DNA of 6,259 nt, from positions 1 to 6,259 of the forward strand of contig CAZWXH010000104.1 of assembly GCA_964637725.1 (NCBI GenBank), given 5' to 3'. The number at the start of each line of letters is the position of its first letter. Within the stretch, counting starts at the first letter, position 1. The notes below the pieces were generated by a model. That model was not told where the DNA came from and did no database searches. It saw only the letters and a program-made list of their open reading frames with translations. The position numbers and the translations under genes were made by a program. This DNA comes from CAZWXH01 sp964637725. Lineage in GTDB: Bacteria > Bacillota_I > Bacilli_A > Erysipelotrichales > Coprobacillaceae. This document shows, piece after piece, positions 1 to 5,969 of the stretch.

Positions 1-100
1 CTTTTTGACTCATCCAAACTGTTTCATTTTCTAACCTTACATCGATTTTGGTGTGCCCATCTTCTGTTTGATAAATTAAAATATCCGTGCTATTTACCAT
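1..100 (-). CDS. RhuM family protein, N-terminal part (runs off the window's left edge)
   Basis: The first 33 codons of a gene that continues beyond the left edge. The ATG is at 100-98, and GGAGT at 112-108 lies seven bases upstream, an excellent ribosome binding site. The peptide reads MVNSTDILIYQTEDGHTKID, followed by VRLENETVWMSQK. The pattern 'ILIYQTEDG-TKI-VRLE-ETVW-SQ' is the characteristic start of RhuM (virulence protein RhuM / KilA-N-like DNA-binding) proteins, where 'iy.tedg.tkievrledetvWltq.qmaeLF' opens an N-terminal DNA-binding domain. RhuM proteins have no well-settled biochemical role; they are frequent in genomic islands, often beside restriction-modification or toxin-antitoxin genes. 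The family assignment rests on a short but distinctive stretch. Whether the rest of the gene is intact cannot be seen. Confidence 0.82.
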   Translation of the reverse strand, partial: MVNSTDILIYQTEDGHTKIDVRLENETVWMSQK

Positions 101-107
101 AAGATTC

Positions 108-112
108 ACTCC
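108..112 (-). promoter_or_regulatory. Ribosome binding site of the RhuM-family gene
   Basis: GGAGT on the minus strand, seven bases before the ATG at 100. It fixes the start of the partial RhuM-family gene. Further upstream, A+T-rich hexamers (for example TATAAA near 117-122) could serve as a -10, but I see no convincing -35 at the right distance and do not call a promoter. Confidence 0.7.
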
Positions 113-193
113 AATTTTTATATTTCTTTTAAAACGCTAAAGAGAGATAATCAATAAAACAAATACCCTTCATCTATAAAATCATTTGCTCAT

Positions 194-208
194 TCAGTAA
201 TTTACTGA
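194..208. repeat. 15-bp palindrome in the gap before the RhuM-family gene
   Basis: TCAGTAA-T-TTACTGA: perfect 7-bp arms around a single central base, about 95 bases upstream of the RhuM-family start codon. Its size and symmetry fit an operator for a dimeric repressor. It is not followed by a T-run in either direction, so it does not look like an intrinsic terminator. The flanking DNA (roughly 113-232) otherwise holds nothing I can recognise. A palindrome of this length can occur by chance in A+T-rich DNA. Confidence 0.35.
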
Positions 209-232
209 TAGTATTTTGTTCCATAATTATAT

Positions 233-403
233 TCAAGTCTCATACTTAACGCTTTCTTTTTCATATTCGTTTTCACGATAAAACTCATCAGCAATTCTAT
301 TTAATATATTATGGGTTTTAGGGTACATCTTTGATTAATCAGCATATTTTCTATACCGGGTAGACAATAGTTTATTATCACTTCCTGTAGATATGTTTCT
401 CAT
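233..403 (-). pseudogene. Short interrupted reading frame, unrecognised remnant
   Basis: On the minus strand an ATG at 403-401, with GGAGG only a base or so upstream, opens a frame beginning MRNISTGSDNKLLSTRYRKY. A TAA at 337-335 interrupts it. The same frame then continues from MYPKTHNILNRIADEFYREN to a TGA at 235-233. Without the TAA it would encode about 56 residues, strongly charged and probably helical at the C-terminal end (ENEYEKESVKYE). The coding-like composition on both sides of the stop suggests one gene with a nonsense mutation, or the tail of a longer decayed gene. Its start overlaps the end of the broken UvrD-like helicase in another frame, as consecutive genes of an old operon might. 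I do not recognise the family. A genuine 31-residue protein from the ATG at 328 is possible, but that ATG has no good ribosome binding site. Confidence 0.35.
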
Positions 404-731
404 ACCTCCGCCCCTGGTAAATATCATTTGCAATAGTCAAAGTCTGATAAATATCATTTATCTTAGATCTTCCTTGTCCATTGAAGCGGTTTTTACAAAA
501 GGTAAAAAATCATTCTTGCTTTTGCTCTAGACATTGCAACAAAAAATGTGAATGTTTCATCCTCTGGGGATTACTCAAAGTCCCAAAAGGCTCCATCTTC
601 TAGTCCCAATAAAACCACAGATTCAAGTTCAAGATCTTTGCTTTTATGAATTGACATGATTGGGATTGACTAAGTCCCCAAAAATCATCTATTGCTTTAT
701 ACCAGACTTTATGATTTTCGTATGAATAAAA
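378..731 (-). pseudogene. Decayed C-terminal remnant of a UvrD-like (GajB-type) superfamily 1 helicase
   Basis: Three minus-strand frames read in succession give the end of a UvrD/PcrA-like helicase. From about 731 one frame gives YENHKVWYKAIDDFWGLSQS. After a shift near 665 a second gives IPIMSIHKSKDLELESVV, LLGLEDGAFWDFE, a TAA at 573-571, then SPEDETFTFFVAMSRAKARM. After a second shift near 494 a third gives KNRFNGQGRSKINDIYQTL, ending at a TGA at 380-378. IHKSK-LE (651-628) is the late SF1 helicase motif usually written T-H-KGLE, and VAMSRAK (540-520) is motif VI. The order and the 'GLEDGAFW--PEDE--FFVA-SRAK' wording recall GajB, the helicase of the Gabija defence system, more than chromosomal PcrA. 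Two frameshifts, a nonsense codon and absence of the N-terminal two thirds mean it is dead. It abuts the end of the RecQ-type gene. The UvrD-like call is firm; the GajB attribution is from memory of the family. Confidence 0.72.
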
Positions 732-764
732 ATTTTTTTTAAAAAGAGCAATTATGAAATTGAT

Positions 765-3700
765 TCACTTATATAAATTATTGATATTGGCTTTCACTTC
801 ATTAGGAAGAATACCCATGAAATAATTCTCTATATTATCCCAAAACCAATCAGTATAACTTACAATCTTTTCTTTTGGTGAATTACCTTCTCGTTTATGT
901 GTAAAGAGATACTTTAGCATTTCTACACTTGTATAATGTTTTGCTTGAACATCTTTTAGAATTTCATTACTATAATATTCACCTTGTTTAATTGCTTTCT
1001 CTAATGGATAGATAGAGTTCATTCTTAAGTATATTTGAGGATTGCTACCTCCAATCACTTGGTAGTTTAATAAGTTTCTACTTTCTCCAATACCTAAAGC
1101 TGCTATTTTTTCATCTAAAGAAGGCCCATTTGACCTTAAATAAAATGATAACATTTTACTATCTTCTTGAGTGTAATTTTCAACGGGTTTTAATGAACCA
1201 TTAAGAGCTCTTTTTACAAATGTTGTGAATAAGTCACCATCATTGTGAATAATATATTTAGAGGAAGATTCTTTGATTGCTATTCGCTCAGAAATGAATT
1301 TTATATCTTTAATTTTTGAATACTCAAATGCCGTATTAATAACTGTTTGAGCGAAAGCTCTTGATTCAAACTTATCAGAGATTTTTAATTCTTTTCTAAA
1401 ATGATTACCCAGATCTGAAATAGTAAAATACTTACCAGAAATACGGTAACTATTCACGAATACTTCAAATGCTCTTAGTATTAAATTATATTCTGAAATG
1501 ATAGACTCAGGAGATTGTCCATCATTTAATCCTACTTCTACTCCAGAGACATACTTTAACTTTTTAAATATGGTTTTATGTTGCAATTTTTCAACTTCAT
1601 CTGCTGAATGGATAGCAAACTTAAAGCTTGGGAATGACATTTTTTTATAATATTTCTCCCATATACCACTTAAGTTAATTCTATATACACTTGAATACGT
1701 TTTACTTGTTATATCCGTTATTTTTGTGAAAAATCGCCCTAAATTTGATGTAATGAATGTACGTTCTAGCTTAGAATCAACAAAAACTAAGTCATTTCCA
1801 AACAAGGTTCGTGGTCTTGCTACAAAAGGTGAAAAACCAATTTTATTGGTAGATGCAAAATCTTTCTCTATCATTAATAACACTGTTTTCACTTTATTAT
1901 CAAGGGAATCTTCATCCTTTTTATTTTGTACAAAGATGTACTTGAAATCTTCAGGACTTATAATAATGTTACGATTATTATTGTTTTCTTTATATACTGA
2001 TAAGACCTTTTTCATAACTTCTATTATTTGATTTTTTCTAATTGCCGACATACCATAAAGTTGCTTTACCTCAGCCATGTCACGATTTAGGAAATCTATC
2101 ACTCCAAATCCCTTAGGGACTTTAGAATTATCTCTAGCGGCTCTACCTATTTCTTGAATATAATCAACGACATTTCCCGTAGGTGCATAATGATAAACAC
2201 TTGTTATATCAGGAATGTCAATTCCCATACCAAAAGCTTTCGTTGCTAGAACAAATTGTATATCGCCAGTTAAATATTGTTTTAACACCTCATCTTTCTC
2301 CTCTTTAGATAATGATCCATAGTACCTGCCAGTAACTTCAGCAATATCAGGGTCATTTTTAGATAAAAAACCATAAAATTCATTCAATAATTTTACAGTT
2401 GGGAAGTAGATAAGTGATTTTTGTTTTTTATTGTATGCATTTCTTACGTGATTTAAAGCTAGTGCGTGTTTTGTTTTTCGATAATCTCTTCCTTCACTGT
2501 CTAAATCCTTCTCGCTACTCTGAACGATCATATATATATCCTCGCGTCTTACTTTTCCAAAGTATGAAATCGGGCTAATCATATTAAGACTATTTCTAGT
2601 ATCAATATACATGTCTTCTCTCCCACCATAAATAGCTGTAGCTGTAAAAGTAACTATCGGGAACTTGTATTTCTTTCTTAGCTTAGCCAGATATATTCCT
2701 AGATACCAATAATCTGAACGAAATGATTTACCCCAAGTTGTTACTATATGCGCTTCATCAATTATTACCACACCAATATTCCGATCACTAATAAGCATTT
2801 TAATATCCGAGCGTGCCTGCAATGTTTCTGGCGATAAATATAAAACATCTACTTTCTGATTTTGGATATCTTCTAGTATACGCTCCTTTTCATATGGTGG
2901 TGTATTACCATTTATAGTAGCAGAGTTATTTATACCTTTTCTTTTCATACTTCCTACCTGATCATTCATTAAACCGATTAATGGAGATATGACCAAGGTT
3001 AAAGGTTTATCATGCGAATATTTTTTTGCAAGGTAAAGTGCAGGTATTTGAAACATCATCGATTTCCCAGCTCCAGTTGCTGCAGTGATATATACATCTC
3101 TAAAATCTTCATCGTGTAATGCTTTTTCTGCTTGAATAACAATATCATCAATAATTTGTGCTTGTGAGATATTAATTGTTTGTTTTTCTTGCGTCTCGAT
3201 ATCCATATAAAACTCAATTTCCTTAAATGTTTTATAAGAATATACGTTGTTTAATATTTCAAGATAGAATTTTTCATTTTCAATGACTTTTCGTTTAATT
3301 GATAAAGTTGTAAAATACACATTTAAATTATAATTGATTTTTAGCGTATTAATACGCGTCAAATAATTATTTGGAAGTAATTCTTTAGAACCTGACAGAA
3401 CAAAAAGTATACTATAACTATTACTCTCATTTAAAACACTCATAGTTAAATCTAAAAACATTGTTTCATCATCAGATAATTCTATTTGCTTAACCTTTTC
3501 ATTTGAATATTCTTCGTTATATGTTATTTCAAATTCTTCTTCTTCATAATATTGATATACTGGAATACCTTTATTAACTTCTGGATATGTCACATAATAA
3601 TTGCCACTTATTTTTGAATAATCTATTTGACCATAAAATTTTGAAACATTAGAAAGAATTTTAGATTGATCTCTCTCGAGCTCAGTGTCTTCATTATAAT

Positions 3701-4058
3701 ACAAATCATGGTATATACTGTCAATATTAGTTAGAGTTCCTCTGTATGGATACTGTTTATAAAACAAATTATTTTCCAATACTATAATAGGCATCTTGTT
3801 TAGTAACTCGTGCTCTTTAAATAACTGAAACTCTTCTATAGTCATCCATAAATAAGCGTTTTCAAAGTTTCGTTTCTTGAAAATATTCTCAATTGCTTGT
3901 TCTAGAAGTATTGACATATCCACAGTATCATAATAATCCACATTAAAAGAAAAATATTTATTGTCATCATTTAAATAAGTGGTATCAAAACCTCTTAAAA
4001 CAACTATACACGGTCCTATTTTATTAGTAATCTCTTTTATCTTATTTTCAATTTTCAT
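765..4058 (-). CDS. RecQ-type superfamily 2 DNA helicase with large unrecognised flanking domains
   Basis: A 1097-residue cytoplasmic protein with a complete SF2 helicase core at about residues 295-665. Visible motifs are: Q-like segment ISQAQIIDDIV near 297; Walker A TAATGAGKS (Lys332); motif Ia VISPLIGLMNDQ near 356; Walker B DEAH 434-437; motif III TFTATA 470-475; motif IV SLIYFPT near 548; motif V ATKAFGMGIDIPD 605-617; motif VI QEIGRAAR 635-642. The spacing and 'AFGMGID-PD' plus 'QEIGRAAR' are RecQ-like, so ATP-driven DNA unwinding is predicted. About 290 residues precede and 430 follow the core; I recognise neither. The only cysteine I find is Cys17, so the four-Cys RecQ zinc site is absent. 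Residues near 1000-1090 (VIGGSNPQIYLRMNSIYPLE, then TDWFWDNIENYF) look like a conserved terminal block. The start is well supported: AAGGAG at 4071-4066, seven bases before the ATG. The gene overlaps the sigma gene by 11 bases, implying coupled translation. The role is unknown; defence or element maintenance is inference. Confidence 0.88.
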   Translation of the reverse strand: MKIENKIKEITNKIGPCIVVLRGFDTTYLNDDNKYFSFNVDYYDTVDMSILLEQAIENIFKKRNFENAYLWMTIEEFQLFKEHELLNKMPIIVLENNLFYKQYPYRGTLTNIDSIYHDLYYNEDTELERDQSKILSNVSKFYGQIDYSKISGNYYVTYPEVNKGIPVYQYYEEEEFEITYNEEYSNEKVKQIELSDDETMFLDLTMSVLNESNSYSILFVLSGSKELLPNNYLTRINTLKINYNLNVYFTTLSIKRKVIENEKFYLEILNNVYSYKTFKEIEFYMDIETQEKQTINISQAQIIDDIVIQAEKALHDEDFRDVYITAATGAGKSMMFQIPALYLAKKYSHDKPLTLVISPLIGLMNDQVGSMKRKGINNSATINGNTPPYEKERILEDIQNQKVDVLYLSPETLQARSDIKMLISDRNIGVVIIDEAHIVTTWGKSFRSDYWYLGIYLAKLRKKYKFPIVTFTATAIYGGREDMYIDTRNSLNMISPISYFGKVRREDIYMIVQSSEKDLDSEGRDYRKTKHALALNHVRNAYNKKQKSLIYFPTVKLLNEFYGFLSKNDPDIAEVTGRYYGSLSKEEKDEVLKQYLTGDIQFVLATKAFGMGIDIPDITSVYHYAPTGNVVDYIQEIGRAARDNSKVPKGFGVIDFLNRDMAEVKQLYGMSAIRKNQIIEVMKKVLSVYKENNNNRNIIISPEDFKYIFVQNKKDEDSLDNKVKTVLLMIEKDFASTNKIGFSPFVARPRTLFGNDLVFVDSKLERTFITSNLGRFFTKITDITSKTYSSVYRINLSGIWEKYYKKMSFPSFKFAIHSADEVEKLQHKTIFKKLKYVSGVEVGLNDGQSPESIISEYNLILRAFEVFVNSYRISGKYFTISDLGNHFRKELKISDKFESRAFAQTVINTAFEYSKIKDIKFISERIAIKESSSKYIIHNDGDLFTTFVKRALNGSLKPVENYTQEDSKMLSFYLRSNGPSLDEKIAALGIGESRNLLNYQVIGGSNPQIYLRMNSIYPLEKAIKQGEYYSNEILKDVQAKHYTSVEMLKYLFTHKREGNSPKEKIVSYTDWFWDNIENYFMGILPNEVKANINNLYK

Positions 4059-5313
4059 ATAAATACTCCTTTAATATTTCGTTACATTTTCTATTTTTAA
4101 GTTTTAGTAACGCTCTTGTTTCTATTTGGCGAATTCTCTCTCTTGTCACATTAAACTTCTGACCTATTTCCTCTAATGTTTTTGGTTGTCCCCCAACTAA
4201 ACCAAAGCGAGAAATCAATACTTCGCTTTCTCTTTCTTTTAAATTTTCTTGAATAACTTTAAAGATCGTCTTTTTCAGTTCTAACTTTAAATACTCTTGA
4301 TCCGGCGTATTAAAACTTGAGTCTAAAGCTAGTTCTCCCAGTGATGTCTTATCTTCTTCACCAACTAATCGATCTAGACTATCTAGCTTTATTTGTGCTA
4401 TATGAAGGCTTAATTCTTCAATTCCTTCCAGACTTTCTTCCATTACTTCTGCAATCTCTAGATGAGTTGGGCGCCTAGACAGTTCATTAAGTAACTGATT
4501 TTCTACTTTAATAAATTTATACATTTTTTCTCGATAGTATACAGGTATACGAATTAAAGAAGAATAGTCTGATATCCCTCTCGTAATTGCTTGTCTAATC
4601 CACCATACAGCATATGTAGAGAATTGATTATCTAAACTGCTGTCAAACTTATCCGCCGCCTTGATCAAGCCTATCATTCCGATTTGATACATATCATTTA
4701 AATCAAACCCTACAGTTGAATACTTTTCATACTTTTTAACGACTTTCCATACCAATCGCTTATTTGCTTGAACAAGATTGTTTAATGCCTGTTCTTTTAA
4801 AATGTTATCGTTGGAATTGAATTGCTTTATATATTCTTGATTTTTAGATTTGTCAATGACATCTTCTAACAAATTAATACTATTAAAAAACTCATCATTA
4901 CTTAATTGCGCATCTAAATCATTGAACAAGTCTTCAAACACTTTATCATCTATAACATTCTCATTTTCGTCTACAATCAAATAGCCATTATCTTTTAAAT
5001 CACTTATAATTTTACTTTGTGTATCAACATCTAGATGTTGATGACTAAGCCACTCGACAACAACATCCCTCTCTACTTCATCATTTTTACTTATAGACTT
5101 ATATAACTTGAATAGTATTATTTTTAATGGAGATTTAGGATGATCAATAAATTTTATTTGAAGTTCATCAAGTTCATCATAAATTGATAACTTTTGTTCA
5201 TAATTAATTTTATATTCTTTAAACCAATTATCCACATACTTTTGATTTATAGTACTTCCAAAGCGAACATTATCATTAATGTATAACATTAATTCTTTAT
5301 GTGTTTTTCTCAT
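4048..5313 (-). CDS. RNA polymerase sigma-70 family factor (primary-like, with N-terminal extension)
   Basis: A 421-residue sigma factor, numbered from the ATG at 5313. Regions 1.2-2 span about 155-260, with 'LVQANKRLVWKVVKKY', 'MYQIGMIGLIKAADKFD' and 'FSTYAVWWIRQAITRGISD'. The tryptophan pair and the Gln and Thr of RQAIT (about Q241, T244) that read the -10 element in RpoD are kept. Region 3 spans about 261-347. Region 4 (348-419) ends in a helix-turn-helix with VTRERIRQIE, the RpoD wording for -35 recognition. It should therefore direct RNA polymerase to vegetative-type promoters, resembling group 1/2 sigma factors rather than ECF types. The first 150 residues are unusual and may hold two region-1.1-like units. 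It is too divergent in its N-terminal half, and in the wrong setting, to be the cell's main RpoD. An in-frame GTG at 5322 would add three residues, but the GAGG at 5328-5325 is only two bases from it and eleven from the ATG, so I prefer the ATG. It overlaps the helicase gene by 11 bases. Confidence 0.9.
   Translation of the reverse strand: MRKTHKELMLYINDNVRFGSTINQKYVDNWFKEYKINYEQKLSIYDELDELQIKFIDHPKSPLKIILFKLYKSISKNDEVERDVVVEWLSHQHLDVDTQSKIISDLKDNGYLIVDENENVIDDKVFEDLFNDLDAQLSNDEFFNSINLLEDVIDKSKNQEYIKQFNSNDNILKEQALNNLVQANKRLVWKVVKKYEKYSTVGFDLNDMYQIGMIGLIKAADKFDSSLDNQFSTYAVWWIRQAITRGISDYSSLIRIPVYYREKMYKFIKVENQLLNELSRRPTHLEIAEVMEESLEGIEELSLHIAQIKLDSLDRLVGEEDKTSLGELALDSSFNTPDQEYLKLELKKTIFKVIQENLKERESEVLISRFGLVGGQPKTLEEIGQKFNVTRERIRQIETRALLKLKNRKCNEILKEYLYEN
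4066..4071 (-). promoter_or_regulatory. Ribosome binding site of the helicase gene, inside the sigma gene
   Basis: AAGGAG on the minus strand, seven bases from the helicase ATG at 4058 and lying within the last codons of the sigma gene. A near-consensus site here means the helicase can be initiated strongly on the shared message by ribosomes finishing the sigma gene, whose TGA is at 4050-4048. Confidence 0.8.
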
Positions 5314-5336
5314 ATATAGCACATCCTCAATTTAAC

Positions 5337-5364
5337 ATTCTATTAATATTTGGTTATCTATCAA
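5337..5364 (-). promoter_or_regulatory. Predicted vegetative-type promoter of the sigma-helicase operon
   Basis: On the minus strand TTGATA (5364-5359) and TAGAAT (5342-5337) are separated by 16 bases; each hexamer matches the sigma-A consensus at five of six positions. Transcription would start near 5330, giving a leader of about 17 bases that just includes the GAGG at 5328-5325 before the ATG at 5313. An 8-bp palindrome, TCAATTGA (5361-5368), overlaps the -35 and might bind a regulator. Because the encoded sigma factor keeps RpoD-like recognition residues, self-activation is possible but unproven. Confidence 0.6.
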
Positions 5365-5397
5365 TTGAACGCTTACTTTAATGATTTGCTTATAAAT

Positions 5398-5415
5398 TTA
5401 CTTATGATACGGTTC
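5398..5415 (-). other. SCC-type attachment-site-like sequence at the 3' end of rlmH
   Basis: The last 18 bases of rlmH read GAACCGTATCATAAGTAA on the minus strand, encoding EPYHK and the stop. This nearly matches the end of staphylococcal rlmH (orfX), remembered as GAAGCATATCATAAATGA with variants, where Ccr serine recombinases insert SCC elements. The sequence is constrained by the protein, so similarity alone does not prove use as an attachment site. The supporting point is that gene content and base composition change immediately past it. No second copy of the core TATCATAA is seen elsewhere in the window, so any partner site lies beyond the left edge. Confidence 0.5.
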
Positions 5416-5877
5416 ATTTCTGTTGATACGGAAGGCTCGGTATATCTGCTCAAGCAACACTAGTCGCATCAACTGATGTGGTAACGTCATCTTTGAGAAC
5501 GACAAGGCGAAGTTACTGCGCTTCACCACATCTTGGCTAAGTCCAAGTGATCCACCAATCACAAACGCGACTTTACTTTTACCGTGGATGGCTAACTGAT
5601 CAATCTCTTTGGCGAGCTGTTCTGACGTTAATTGTTTGCCTTTGATTTCTAAGGTTATCACGTACGTATCTTGATTAATCTTCTGTAAGATCCGTTCGCC
5701 TTCTTTATTCTTGATCTCTTCCATTTCTGCATCACTTAACTTTTCTGGTGCTTTTTCATCCGGTACTTCAATTAAGTTCAGCGTACAATAAGCTCCTAAC
5801 CGTTTTTTATATTCATCGATCCCTTGCTTTAAATACTTTTCTTTTAACTTCCCTACACTGATTACACTAATCTGCAT
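5398..5877 (-). CDS. rlmH: 23S rRNA (pseudouridine(1915)-N(3))-methyltransferase RlmH
   Basis: A complete 159-residue SPOUT-class methyltransferase of the usual family length. It uses S-adenosylmethionine to methylate N3 of pseudouridine 1915 in helix 69 of 23S rRNA on assembled 70S ribosomes. Visible family marks are the opening VGKLKEKYLKQGIDEYKKRL, the acidic-basic stretch IEVPDEKAPEKLSDAEMEEI (36-55), the SAM-binding knot segment FVIGGSLGLS (105-114), the block LSFSKMTLPHQLMRLVLLEQ (125-144) with IYRAFR following, and the C-terminal NEPYHK whose Tyr-His-Lys is near-invariant. AGAGG at 5889-5885 lies seven bases before the ATG. It is noticeably richer in G+C than the sigma-helicase pair downstream. 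It is a chromosomal housekeeping gene and a known insertion point for mobile elements in staphylococci. Confidence 0.97.
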   Translation of the reverse strand: MQISVISVGKLKEKYLKQGIDEYKKRLGAYCTLNLIEVPDEKAPEKLSDAEMEEIKNKEGERILQKINQDTYVITLEIKGKQLTSEQLAKEIDQLAIHGKSKVAFVIGGSLGLSQDVVKRSNFALSFSKMTLPHQLMRLVLLEQIYRAFRINRNEPYHK

Positions 5878-5884
5878 ATTGTCA

Positions 5885-5889
5885 CCTCT
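5885..5889 (-). promoter_or_regulatory. rlmH: Ribosome binding site of rlmH
   Basis: AGAGG (continuing as TGA) on the minus strand, seven bases before the rlmH ATG at 5877. The rest of the 92-base gap to the upstream hydrolase gene (5878-5969) is A+T-rich. I see no hairpin followed by a T-run and no promoter with two good hexamers, so rlmH may have a weak promoter here or be read through from upstream. Confidence 0.7.
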
Positions 5890-5969
5890 TCGGTTTTAAG
5901 TTGTCATTTGATCATTGTTTATATTTATTAATTTTTTCTTGTGGTGTTGTTCTTTTTCTTGTGCCTGAA

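Noticed and set aside
700..720. A second attachment core near 708-717 (TTTATGAT on the plus strand)
   Set aside because: It shares only a short A+T-rich stretch with the rlmH-end sequence and lies within the helicase remnant; similarity of this size is expected by chance.
720..764. Intrinsic terminator after the helicase gene
   Set aside because: The tract is an A/T-only run of As and Ts that can fold back weakly, but it has no G+C stem, so a terminator cannot be supported.
101..764. CRISPR array, tRNA or structured RNA in the gene-poor left region
   Set aside because: No regularly spaced repeats, cloverleaf-like arms or riboswitch-like conserved blocks were seen; the region is better explained by decayed coding sequence.
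1726..2031. A 101-codon plus-strand reading frame
   Set aside because: It lies wholly antisense inside the RecQ-type helicase gene, has low-complexity Ser/Leu/Phe-rich composition typical of a shadow frame and shows no recognisable motif.
765..4058. Calling the helicase gene recQ
   Set aside because: The motor core is RecQ-like, but the protein is far longer than RecQ, has no zinc-binding cysteine set, and no HRDC domain is evident, so the symbol would mislead.
5314..5322. GTG at 5322 as the sigma gene start
   Set aside because: The only ribosome binding site (GAGG, 5328-5325) would be two bases away, too close. The ATG at 5313 is eleven bases away and fits the predicted transcription start better.
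1..5397. A complete SCC-type element
   Set aside because: No ccr recombinase and no second attachment repeat are visible in the window; only one plausible boundary can be argued.
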